From: Byssochlamys sp. IMV 00236
Taxonomy: Eukaryota > Ascomycota > Eurotiomycetes > Eurotiales > Thermoascaceae
Assembly: GCA_001931875.2 (NCBI GenBank)
Contig: MSJH02000803.1
Location: 496,362 to 560,361 of the forward strand
Length of the DNA stretch: 64,000 bases
Direction: 5' to 3'
The notes beneath the pieces are model-generated. The model worked only from the letters and a program-made list of their open reading frames with translations. It had not been told where the DNA came from and ran no database searches. The number at the start of each line of letters is the position of its first letter. Within the stretch, counting starts at the first letter, position 1. Positions 36,113 to 46,956 of this stretch are shown here, in pieces. Position numbers and translations under genes: made by a program.

Positions 36113-36632
36113 ATAGAGGAGAAGCTTGCCTTCCTTTAGACCCAGCGAAGGAATATGGTGTTACAAAGCTGACCTACCCAAGAGCCAGAGCCTCGCCCTG
36201 ACCACGTCAAGAGGCCTGACGTAATTCAGTAGATACGCATTCGCTGCACAAGCAACTTCCCTCGTTCCTCCCACATGGATCGCCGACAGCGGATCGTCCA
36301 GCAACATGTGCAACGACCGATCCCAGTTTGTTGAATATCGAGACTTAGAACACAACGAACGATACGACTACGACTGTGCCAACGGCACGATGGGAGAATG
36401 CAAGGGTGAAGGAATGGCCCTCCGGCCATGAAGACATGGTTGATAAAGTCCGGCAAGGTTTCCTCGAGCCAGGCAGCTGTCTAGTCCCGACCCGAACTGG
36501 CCGGGAAACCTGGCCGGAATTTTTGACACCGTTGTCTTTGACGAAGTCCATATAACGCAATGTGAGCTGCAACAAATTTGCATGCATTAACCTGGTGAAT
36601 GAGGAAATGATACGCCGCCAGGAGGCAGCCCG
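36113..36632. other. Spacer/upstream part of retroelement remnant
   Basis: Probable degenerate upstream gag sequence on the + strand; no reliable frame. The minus-strand open frame across it is a shadow. Confidence 0.35.
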
Positions 36633-37076
36633 ATGCGCCGTGGGCGTGGGCGTGGGCGAGGTTCCCAGAGGAAATTCGGCCGCAGAGGCCCCGATGAGAT
36701 CTTTGAGCATCTCCAGGCTGTCTTCCACGATCCGAACCGCAGACAGAATGCGAGACGCCAATTCGCGAACTTGCGTATGAAGACGTACCAGAAATACAAC
36801 GATTTCCTCGCGGAATTCATGAGACTGGCAGGTGAAGCAGGTTTTAACCCAGGAGACTACAAAGATGAAATGTACGACAAGATTACCTCTTCCCTTAGGA
36901 ACCTCGTCATTGGTCAGTACTACCAGACCGAGAATTTCAATAATCTTAGGGACGCCTGTCATCAAGCCGCATACGCCCTCCAAGTCAGCGATGAAACCGG
37001 TCGCAAAACCATCTTGCAAATAGCCGAGCGTGATAAGATCCGCCGGTCATTCAAGGCTGCATGGGAGTATGTATAG
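36633..37076 (+). mobile_element. Ty3/gypsy LTR-retrotransposon gag fragment
   Basis: A 147-codon frame starts in an Arg/Gly-rich repeat and then reads as the capsid-like retrotransposon gag domain. Key stretches are DEIFEHLQAVFHDPNRRQNA, FANLRMKTYQKYNDFLAEFM, LAGEAGFNPGDYKDEMYDKI and LRNLVIGQYYQ. This matches the RxxF...FxxxF...LxxxA pattern of gypsy gag from fungal elements. The nucleocapsid zinc knuckle, protease and most of pol are missing, and the gag frame is cut at both ends. Confidence 0.75.
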
Positions 37077-37639
37077 CCCTTACTAATCTCTATTGCTCTA
37101 TCTATCTCTCCCTGTCTGTCTATCTATTTGTTTGTCTACATGGACCAAACTTTTCCTCTGGCAACTATTATGGCTAAGTGTTTTGCGTTGATATAGGGAT
37201 TACATCCGATGCAATGCCTACCAAAGCAGTACCAATGCCATTCCATGCCTGCAACTTCGAGGCTGTGAGCTCGAATCTACCTTGGGATAAGCAGCCAAAA
37301 AATAATGTATGCTATTCCTTCGTCAGGTCCTCTTCACATTCGCTGACTAATGCTTTGATAACAACAGCTATGTGATGGGTTTCCAGGTGAGTCGCCTCTT
37401 TAAAAATAAAGACGTCCGGCGTGATATCTAACTAGATAGTGGCTCGAATGGGGCTTAGCGAAGGGACCGCCAGGGTTTTCGGCCGTATAAAGAAACTGCA
37501 AAGACCTTGGATACCTCTAAATGGACAATGTGAAAGTGATTCTGTACTTCAAGCCCCATGCGGAAAACTTCCCCCCTTTACCTGGCGTTTCGAATACTAT
37601 TGCTTTCAATCTATGATTCTGTGTCTCAGTCCTCTCGAA

Positions 37640-37820
37640 AGGTCGAGTGGTTGTCGACATTCGCGGGCTCAACCGTATAGTTGAACCGGACGCGTATCCC
37701 ATTCCGTTGCAAGATGATATACTTGCGTTGATCAATGGGAAAGCCTGCATCTCTGTGTTTGACGCTATCTCCATTTTCTATCAATGGCGCACGCACCCAG
37801 ATCACCGTAACCGTCTGTCA
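37640..37820 (+). mobile_element. Ty3/gypsy reverse transcriptase fragment
   Basis: A short frame reads the start of the RT palm: VVDIRGLNRIVEPDAYPIPL, then DILALINGKACISVFDA and IFYQWRTHP. This is the conserved block before the YVDD box, which is absent. It lies about 560 bases after the gag piece in the same direction; a complete element would have several kilobases between them. It is therefore an internally deleted relic of one element. No long terminal repeats were found. Confidence 0.75.
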
Positions 37821-38724
37821 CGCGAGGGAGTAAAGCGGCGATGCTCCCGTCAAAGGGGAATATATGTTGAAGTGCGGAGGATCGATGGCAAGGTGAATTC
37901 CGCAGAGGGGTCGAGCAAAGCCCTCGAAGGCACCAAATTTGACAAGTTCGGAGCGTTGATTAGGTTGGAATAATTGAGCATCAACGGGGATGAGAACATG
38001 ATATGGAACATCAGAAGAACTGAGTGATTTCCTAATTATATAGTTAGCTTCAGTGGTAGACGAGGTTACTCTTAGATAGAGCTTCAAGCCTCTCTTCCTA
38101 GGTAGTTAGAGAATGCAAGTTTCTTTACATCTCCCGTTCTAACCCCTGAGAATATATGTTACAGAAACTGCCTACGTATGTGGATAACCCTTGATGGGAA
38201 ACGGGGACATACAATTGTCATAGTCCAAGTTAGTCTTATGTCTCTGAGAAGGGTCGTTTACCATACATCATTGTACTTATTAGCACATAGCTAGTCGTTG
38301 CCTTGGTGCCCAGCTTCTTACTTTACCTTCGTATTCGCGCTATCACATTTAAATATAGTTTTGTGGGATTGCCTTTTGAAATATCGAGAACGCTATGCGA
38401 TTTTGTACCATCTTTATAACATACTAGAAGTAGCAGGTAGATAGTCGTTATGGGGGTGCCAGCTCGGCGTGGTTCCAAAATCTCTCAGCGTCGTTATTAT
38501 GCTGTTTCTCCCGCACATAGTTCTGTTCGCGTATTCTAACTGCTAGGTACAGTACTGGATGTTAATCTGCAGGGCTTGGAGAGTCATACGGATTAAGTGT
38601 TCCATTTACAAAAAAACAATAACATTTAACCCCTCCACAATTCCAATACAAAAAAAAACCAATCAGACTTAGGAACAACAAAAAGAAGATCCCCACCAAG
38701 GCAGGTTTGAAGTTGAAGTTGCTT
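37821..38724. other. Region between the retroelement relic and tRNA-Gly
   Basis: AT-rich DNA without recognised gene. It may hide an LTR, but no matching pair of repeats was seen by eye. Confidence 0.4.
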
Positions 38725-38795
38725 TGCATCATCCGTGAATCGAACACGGGCCTCGTCGATGGCAACGACGAATTCTACCACTAGACCAATGATGC
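38725..38795 (-). tRNA. tRNA-Gly (anticodon GCC)
   Basis: Read on the minus strand, 71 bases fold as a complete cloverleaf. The acceptor stem is GCATCAT/ATGATGC with discriminator A. The A box includes TCTAGTGGTA. The anticodon stem CGTCG/CGACG closes a 7-base loop TTGCCAT (anticodon GCC), and the T stem CCGTG/CACGG encloses TTCGATT. There is no intron. A run of nine T on the transcribed strand about 70 bases downstream could serve as a pol III stop. Its position directly beside a retroelement relic is typical, since tRNA genes attract gypsy-type insertions. Confidence 0.95.
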
Positions 38796-39243
38796 TTGGT
38801 TGTTGTAGAAGGCTAACTGGTGGCGATATAATAGCTGCGGGAGTAGTGGATCTAGCCGCAAATTATATTTTCCGGTCGTCGATTGGGTGATATAATGGTT
38901 GTTGGGGAAAGGGTTATGGTATTGGGGATTTAGACCGGTTAACTATTGTTTTTCGTTGTGTCTTTGGTGAGAAGGGCTCTATTTGGACTTTTGTTGGAAT
39001 TGGTGGATGGGTGCATGTTTAGAGGTAAGAATATAACTATATATATTTAACCCGGTTACGGGGAAAATGGTGTGAATGTATCTGACAGGAATGACATGGT
39101 GGGATAGGGAGAAATAATATTATGTACTATTTGTCTATATGAAATTCGTACATGAACCACACTCAACGCCATCGCAATGCAGTCTATGCGTGTACCGTAC
39201 CATGACACCGTGAAAATCGAGCATAAGAAACAGAACATCACTT
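38796..39243. other. Intergenic region between tRNA-Gly and the MFS gene end
   Basis: No feature recognised; it contains the 3' UTR of the minus-strand MFS gene. Confidence 0.5.
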
Positions 39244-41131
39244 TTAGGCACCCGCTGCATACGGACTCAGTTTGCGCATTTTCTCTCCATACTTCCATAG
39301 CAGGAATGGTGCGGGTCCGCCAATGCCAATGGCGACGAATGCCAGGAGACTGTTTCCCCATCCGTAATGCAACGCCTGGTACAGATACGGCGCGAATAGA
39401 GGAAACCCGAAGCCTGCTAGAGATCGAAGAACCGTTACTGCTGCCAAAGCACTGGCTGCGAAACGGGTGTATGAGTCTACAATATACGTCTGGATACACT
39501 GGAACCCGACGATGACACCGGCGGAGAACATGGCAGCGCCAATATTCGGTGCGATCCAATGCGTGTGGTATTGGGCTGTCCAGCCGTAGATGAAGAGACC
39601 GATGGGCATGAGAGTCGCCGCAAGAACGATCAGTGGTGTGCGAAATTCTGGTTTCGCGACGCCGTTGTTTCGAGCCTTCAAGAGGCGGTAGATACGGTCG
39701 TTCAAGGGGGCGCAGATCTGCGAGGCAAGGAAAAACCCAACACCCAGGGAGATGTAATTCAGACCTCCGATACCAATGGATTCATTGTAATACTCCGGGC
39801 TTGTCCACAGGGTGGGGAAGGTAGACAGCATCAAGTACATCAAGCCATACATGTAAGCCATGTAGACAGCCAGAGCCTGAACGATAGGTTGTGTGCCCAA
39901 TAGACGGAAAGGCCGCACCATTGATACACGGAGGACGTTAAAGACCGTCTTGTCCGGGGTTTCGAATTCGGTATGCCAGGTCGGGTCTCCGGTGTCCTTG
40001 CGGATCTTGTTCGCCTTCATTTTCAGAATCTGTGGCGCATAGGTCTCTTGCAGCAAGAAATAACCCACGACCTGAATCACAGCATCGGCAATAGACGTAG
40101 CATAGAAGACCCATCTCCAGGTTGTATTCTCAGTAATGAAACCACCTGCAATGGGTCCTACCGCGGGACCCAGAAGAGGTGCAAGACTGTAAATGGCGAC
40201 CGATTTTCCCCTTTCTTCCGGTTTGAAGCAGTCACTCAAGACACCACCACCGACCTATGATGCTTCCATTAGTTTTCCCATTTTCCAACTGAGTCCCCTC
40301 GAAAGGATATATGTACATACCGCCAGTGGGACACTGCCTCCCAGGCCGGACAAGAAACGGAAAGCAATGAGCTGGTTCTTGGACGTGCACACTCCGCAGC
40401 CGATATTGAAGGCCAAATAGAACAGATTTGCCAGCTGCAGAACTTTGACGCGACCAAACATTTCCGACATTGGTCCCAAGAAGAGGGGACCGACAGCATA
40501 GGCCAAGATGAAGACAGACAGCATCAGCTGCGATTCGACTTCGTTCTTGACGTGGAACTCGGCGGCAATGGTGGTCAGGGCGGGAGCTACCATAGAGGAC
40601 GAGACGGGGGAGATGAAGGTGAAGCATGAGACAACGAATGTGGCTGCCCATTTCCTCTTCATGGGCCAGTTCTTGGGGTTCTCTGGATCATCGGGGCCTT
40701 CCCAGGTAACCTAGATCGAGAATCTGTCAACTAAAGATTGAAGCATTTCCAGAGGGGCGGCAATAAGCAATTGCCTGGCTTACCAGCTTGGGATCTCGTT
40801 GGGATCTCTGCGACTTGCGCGTGCCTGTCTTTTCCAAATTTTCTCGAGGGCCGGCTTCCAGATCAGTATCGCGCTCGGTCATGATGCCTGCATCATTTTC
40901 TAGAACGGGGCCATCGTGAGACTCCTCATCGCTGCTGAGAGACTCTGAGCCTTCGCTGCCTTTTCTGCCTTGCGGAAGGGGACTCTTCTCGTCCTCGTCG
41001 AAGCTCTCCTCTGCATGGTATTCGTCTTCATGGTATACGGTCTGGTCATCGAGGTGCTGGCCGCTGTAGACTCGAGTGACGGTATCCTCCCGTGTCGAAC
41101 GAGCTGTCGCAGTTCTAGAGAGGTCATCCAT
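39244..41131 (-). CDS. MFS drug/polyamine-type exporter (DHA1 family)
   Basis: Three exons (41131-40784, 40710-40321, 40254-39244) give 582 residues. About 130 charged residues (Asp/Glu/Ser-rich, cytosolic) precede the membrane part, which begins after PDDPENPKNWPMKRKW, the usual lead-in of DHA1 exporters. Motif A is seen as GPMSEMFGRVKVL, and antiporter motif C as GPAVGPIAGG. Twelve hydrophobic segments can be counted roughly. Members export drugs, polyamines or toxic metabolites using the proton gradient at the plasma membrane. Introns are 73 and 66 nt. It is transcribed away from the dihydropyrimidinase gene, with about 1 kb between the starts. Confidence 0.92.
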
Positions 41132-42150
41132 GAGTGCTGATGACTCGTGAGGGAGCTTCTATTGCCTCTCTACCAGGCCAAAACCGGGGGCACGGCAGTG
41201 TATTTGTATCTTGTCGCCGTCCATTATTTTATTATTATACATACATAATTCCTGCTCCGGGACAGGCCGTGCAGCTAATAACTAATTAATGCTGTCAAAC
41301 TTGGTCTAAATCCTTCTAAGTCCGACGGACGTTTGCCATTTTCTGCACAAAAGCGTCTCATCGCAGTGGAGATCGACGGCAACTGGAGGGCCCGACAACC
41401 GATGAGGAGTCGGTACAAGCCGTCAGTCGAGCTGGATGCAGCTCCATTGGAAGATTTCAATTTTCAACGTTCTTTTTTCTAAAGGGTGGAGTCCTGTCAC
41501 CGCCACCTTGATGCTACTAAAGCTCTAAAGCAGTCGAGATTCAGACTAACTATGGATTGAAGATGCCGGAACCGGCTTGAGGTGACACGAATAACCGCAA
41601 GGCGGAGAGAAAGCGTCCTCGTTAGCCTACATGAGCCACATAATCGGCGGCGCTAGTGCTATTGAAGACGCATTGGAATGCCGGTGGGGTCATCAGAGTC
41701 GTTTTTGTTCTCCAGAGGCCATTGGAGACGCTCGGAAATCGGCATGTCAGTCACGTGATAAATTACTCCGGAATGCAACCCTAGCCCTGGAACATCCCGA
41801 TTGGGAAGGTAGTAATTGGGAAACGGAAAGATTATATATTATGTTTCTACATTATAAAATGATAGTTAATTGCTCCATTGATAGTCCCTTTCAGTACCAT
41901 ATTATTATATTTTTCACGCCACAGTCAAGTAAGTAATCCTCGGCCGACATGACTAACTATTCCAGACGGCCGTCTCCAGCGATATCTAGTCAACGGCGGG
42001 CCGATAAGACGCCCTGATAAAGCTGTGCTGTTGTCGAGATAAGCCTGATAGCAAGATGCGGGGAGGAACAATACATCTAGACCACTCTTCTCCGTCTGTA
42101 GGAGAATCTCTTTCCAGATGGCGGTTTTCCCCTAGCAGATCTCCTTCACC
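41132..42150. promoter_or_regulatory. Divergent intergenic region between MFS exporter and dihydropyrimidinase
   Basis: About 1 kb separating two start codons that point away from each other, long enough for independent or shared control. Open frames inside are not protein-like. No TATA box stands out. Confidence 0.5.
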
Positions 42151-43771
42151 ATGGATACTATATACGACTTGTTGGTCGTCAATGGCATCGTTGCTACTGC
42201 TGCTGATGTCGGGAGCTATGATATCGCCGTGAAAGACGGCAAGATTGCCTTGCTAGCTCCAACAGGGTCCCTGGCTGGACTGACCGCCAAAAAGACAATC
42301 GATGCACAGGGTGGTTATGTGATGGTAAGTCGTGGTTAACCAATCCTGGTTCTTATTACATCCGTACATATATGTACATGTACAATCCTGACATGGTGTA
42401 TACTTAGCCCGGCGGTGTCGACGCTCATGTCCACCTCGAGGAGCCTGCTCTCTTTGGCGGAAAAGGAACGTCAGCCGATACTTTTGAGTCAGGTAAGAGC
42501 AGTCTTTAAGTACTAGATGACATATCCTATCGTAGCTGACACGTTGATCAGGGTCCAAATCAGCCATCGCAGGCGGAACAACCACCATCGTCGCATTTGC
42601 ACCTCAAGAAAAGCATGAACCATCATTACTAAATGTCCTCAAGCAAACACACGCACGGGCATCAAAAGCATGCTACGCAGACTACAGTTTCCACCTCCTA
42701 ATCTCAACCCATGGCCAACAGGGCTTGTCGGAATTTCCCGCCTTGCGCGACGAAGGCATCTCATCCCTGAAGATCTACATGACCTACGAAGCATTGCAGT
42801 TGCGCGACAGTGAGATCCTCGACATCCTCCTGGCTGCGCGCACCCACGGTATCACCACCATGGTCCATGCAGAGAACGGTGATGTTCTCACCTGGATGAC
42901 GAACCAGTTAGAAGCGAACCAACTCTTCGCTCCCAAGTACCACGCCACGTCCCATCCGCAATTGATCGAGTCCGAAGCCACCAATCGAGCCATCGTACTC
43001 AGTGAAATCATCGACGCTCCCATCCTGATCGTGCACGTCTCTGCACCACCAGCTGCCAAAACCATCCGAGAAGCCCAAACGCGAGGATTACCAGTCTACG
43101 CAGAGACATGTCCACAATATCTATTTCTCACACGCGAAGACCTCAACCACCCAGGCTTCGAGGGTGCCAAATGCGTCTGCTCTCCTCCCCCAAGACAGAA
43201 AACCGACCACGACGCTATCTGGAACGGTTTACGAAACGGTACTTTCACAATCCTCTCCTCCGACCACTGTTCCTTCCGCTACGACGACGAAGAGACAGGC
43301 AAACGCTCAGCCATCTCAGCAGAATACCCCGTCGGTCGATTCAAATACATCCCCAACGGCATCCCAGGCATCGAGACCCGTATGCCATTAGTGTGGAATG
43401 CAGGAAAACTCTCACCCCAGAATTTCGTCCAAGTTACATCAACCAACCCGGCTCGGCTATACGGTCTATACCCGCAAAAGGGGGCCCTATTACCCGGCGT
43501 ATCAGATGCTGATATGGTCATCTGGTACCCTTCCATGACGCCCTTCGAGCTAAAGAACGAAATGCTTCATCATAATGTCGATTATACCCCGTACGAGGGA
43601 TATACCCTGACGCAGTGGCCTCGGTATACCATTCTTCGAGGAAAGGTCGTTTATGATCGAGATAATGGTGGAGTGGTTGGAGAAAAGACGTATGGGAACT
43701 TTGTGAAGCGAGGGCCGAGTTCCCTTCCGGGTCCGAGATCGAACGATCCTTGGAATGTAGAGGCTTTTTAG
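42151..43771 (+). CDS. Dihydropyrimidinase/hydantoinase
   Basis: Three exons (42151-42324, 42408-42492, 42552-43771) encode 492 residues. It is a cyclic amidohydrolase with all metal ligands in place: H65 and H67 (DAHVHLEEP), the lysine that becomes carbamylated, K160 (SSLKIYMTY), H192 (MVHAENGD), H248 (IVHVSAPP) and D324 (SSDHCSF). The C-terminal part (NPARLYGLYPQKGALLPGVSDADMVIW) is typical of the family. It opens dihydrouracil/dihydrothymine or hydantoin rings by hydrolysis, the second step of reductive pyrimidine breakdown or of nitrogen scavenging. It is probably cytosolic, as no targeting signal is seen. Introns are 83 and 59 nt. An allantoinase is less likely given SSDHCSF and length. 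Confidence 0.93.
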
Positions 43772-44362
43772 AATTGTCGTTAGATAGTTATAGATTAAGA
43801 TCTTGGCTATGGGTTTATATTCACTGGAGTGTGACTATAGTATAGACAAAGGCTTTCATGTCGGTTTCTTAATAAATACTAGTAGTGGCATGTGAGACTG
43901 AAGGGGATATAGTCATTCTGACTGGTCTGATTGACCCACTACAATGCATCATGATCCAACAGCGTAGACCGATTTGAGTGGAATTGATAAAAAGATAATA
44001 CACACTACACAAGATTAATCTATCGACATCAGAGTGTTCCTCAACAGACCAAAATATGGAGGAAGACATTGAAAGGTTTTATAAGACTTCATGAAATAAA
44101 AGATAGACCCGCCATGAAAAAGAAAAAGGAAAGTGCATCAATGGGGAGCCAGTCCATGTCATGCTAAGGAAAAACAAAACATCCTTTTATGAACGCCATA
44201 CGTGAGGGCTCTCTTCTCTGCTCTGATCCAAAGAGCGCTAGAGATGGAGAGTTTTATAGAACATACAAAGAATAGATAGGAAGATGACAGGATGCCGCTT
44301 CGGGTATCATGCCTTCCAATGGGGACGGTTGTGAGCGTTAGAGCTCTGGGAGAGATGGGCAT
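43772..44362. other. Convergent intergenic region
   Basis: Between the ends of the dihydropyrimidinase and mrs2 genes; no other feature. Confidence 0.5.
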
Positions 44363-46271
44363 TCAGCTTTTCGCGGTCTGCTGTGCAGAAGCATCTGTAT
44401 CCTTGCGAGAAATACCCTGCTTCACGAACTGAGAGCCGCCTAGAGGAGAATCGGATGATGGCTGAGATGCGCTCTTCGCTGCTGCAGCTGCAGCGGCGCC
44501 CTCCTTCAAACGCTTCATCCTTTCAACTCGTCCTTCGCCTGGAAATCCACCCAGCATGGGCTCGATCGTATCGGTTCGCCAATTTGCACGGTTGCCCATT
44601 GCGGCGCTGTTCCCGATCAGAGGTGGGATGGAAGCAGTACCTCCTACACCGGCCTCACCCCACATGCGAACCCGCTGGACCTTGCGCAGCTTCGCAAGGC
44701 CGTAGAGGCAGACAATGGCAGAGAAAACCACGCATGTAACCGACACCGCACCGAAACCCAGATCGGACTCTTCGATGAAGTTCTTCAGGTTCATTCCATA
44801 CAAAGCGGAGATAAGAGTTCCGCTGGCAAGGCCAAGAGTGCCAATGCTGAATTTCAAATCCAGCAACATCAGGGAGTTCCGATTGGCGTCCAGAATCGCT
44901 TTGACTCTGTTTATTGTCAGAAGTCTGTCCGTAAGAAACATGGTACGGGACTTACACTTCCTCCGTGTTACGGATACCAGTGACCAAGTTCCCACTGGCT
45001 TGGACGATCTCGTCACAAACTTTGTGGTACGACTCCAGTAGCATTTCCACCTCTTGGTGATCATTCTCATCACGCTCCCTACCACTGGCTCTCTCTGTCA
45101 GGTACATAGCAGCCAGGTCGTCATCAGCATCCAACAAGTCGTTGATGGCATCTCGCACAAGTCTCGCTTTTTGCTCGAATGTACCCAGTTTTTTGGAGTA
45201 GATCAGAAGGTGTCTCAGCTTGTCCCGGTCAATATCCTCTTCCAGAGCCCGCAAAACGCGCACCACTGGTTCCCTGACACCTTCGAATTCTCCTTCGAGA
45301 CCACTAGTCACCGAAATCAAGACGGCTTCGAGTGCGCGGAATTCATAGGGCAGTGCACCGGTCGTTTGGGCTTGCTTCTGTCGCAACTTTCCCTCAAGAT
45401 CGTACATAAAAACAGACTGCGCGTAGGAATCGGTTGATCCATATGCGTCAAAAACCAGAACCCGATCGGCCTTTATGAGAACTCGGAGATGCAGCAGACT
45501 GATAAGGATCGTACCAGGGCGGACGAGAATGTGAGGCAGCACGGACGAGTCAATCTTGCGCAGGTCCCGCGGAAGAAGGCCATACTGTTATGTATCCCTT
45601 TAGCATCAGAACTGTACAATTTATTCTCATCGGAGATTAGGTTTAGAAAAACAAACCTTCGCGATGAGTTCGCTCTTCTTGAATTCACCGTTCACCAGCG
45701 TGACATTCCCGTTCCCATCAAACTCAGTGCATCGCAGACGCACCTCATTCGACGCCTTGGCAGCGAGCGTGCGCCCCAAGTTGAAAAGGTTCCCTTCAGC
45801 GCCATCGTCGAGAGCAGTTGTGACTTGCGGCATACCAGAGCGGTTCAGCTTCGGACCGTCAGTCGCTTTTGCGCGCCTCAAATCCAGCAGCCTGCGAAGG
45901 AGGGGACGGCTCTTCGTAGACGCATTCCGCGAGAATTCTGAGAAGGATAGAGGCGATAGAGCTGTAGGCCTCTGAACAGAGTGATGCGGAGATCGGGATG
46001 TGTTCACGGTTTTCGACAATGGGTTCAGCACGGGAAGCAAAGATGCCTCCAAAGATGCTTGACACGGCACGGGATCAATATTCGTCCATCTTGAGATCCT
46101 CCCCATTGAGACATTTCCGGAGTCCTTGTGTTGAGGCCATGGTTCTCTCGATGCGCGAGTACATGCGTTGGGATTAGCTGTAAAAAAGCAGAGCGCGTCG
46201 GATTGAGAACGAAGGAACCGAAGCAGGGACGCAGACGGCGCAGCCGGCTTAAGAGGAGATGGTGATAACAT
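44363..46271 (-). CDS. mrs2: Mitochondrial magnesium channel Mrs2/Lpe10 (CorA family)
   Basis: Three exons (46271-45657, 45584-44956, 44906-44363) give 595 residues. The N-terminus is rich in Ser/Arg/Ala with few acidic residues, as expected of a mitochondrial presequence. The middle has the Mrs2 motifs YGLLPRDLRKID, ILISLLHLRVLIKADRVLVFD and LPYEFRALEAVL, followed by a long coiled-coil. The channel signature YGMN is at 451-454 (ALYGMNLKN), between transmembrane helices at about 434-453 and 467-487. The C-terminal tail is basic and Ala-rich and lies in the matrix. Mrs2 forms a pentameric Mg2+ channel in the inner membrane, needed for group II intron splicing and mitochondrial Mg2+ balance. 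Whether this is Mrs2 or its paralogue Lpe10 cannot be settled from sequence alone. Confidence 0.94.
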
Positions 46272-46956
46272 CTCTTCTTGCTTTCAGTCCCAGAATGAAA
46301 GTAGCAGAGTAGTCATGTCAGAGCGCTGGTATTCTCAGATTCCTTCGCCGCGTCCAGCGCTTGGAGAAAGACGCCGGATTATTTTTGTTCCGAATATATA
46401 CTTCGCCCGAAGTGTAACTAACGCTGTGAACCCGATACTATCTACAATCGCACATTCGTGTTTTAACAGGCTTAGGATAGTCTTATCGGAATGTAATGAC
46501 CGATTTCAGAGAAGAGTGGAATATCCTACGTCTTCCACGGAAAGGATATAGATACAAAGCCGGTCTACTTTGAATTTTTTCACTGAATTTATTGAAAATC
46601 GACATAGCTCTAAAAGGGTATACACGCGGTGGGAACACTGTGGTCGACTCTTAAGACTTGAACCATCATATGTGCAATCCCCCTCTCGATGCATACCAAT
46701 GCAGCCATTTTTAGAATGAGACCGATGACATGGGTAGCTGGCTGACAGAGGCATAGTAAGGTGCCAGTTAAAGAGCCTTGGTGGAAATGTTTTGCAAGAG
46801 AGCCCCGGGTAAATCAGCTGTATCACGACGTAGAGCCAGGTACAACCAACAGCTAATGGGTTCCTGCCGTGACAACTTCTGTTGAGATCATCCGTCTTGG
46901 AGATACTCCCACCGTCTTTGTTGCCGGGGGAGGTCAGCGCGACCTCTGCAGATTGC
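46272..46956. other. Intergenic: mrs2 promoter and las17 3' region
   Basis: Both flanking genes are on the minus strand. An open frame running from las17 into this region is intronic read-through, not coding. Nothing else is seen. Confidence 0.5.

Noticed and set aside
36345..37019. 224-codon open frame on the minus strand
   Set aside because: It runs antisense to the gag fragment, which has clear family motifs in the + direction.
37818..38087. Minus-strand frame after the RT fragment as an inverted element piece
   Set aside because: Residues are vaguely protein-like but match no gypsy motif that I can name, and it overlaps the + strand relic.
46506..46956. C-terminal continuation of the Las17 frame to 46506
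   Set aside because: It reads through the last intron; splicing at 47044/46988 restores the acidic DDW tail.
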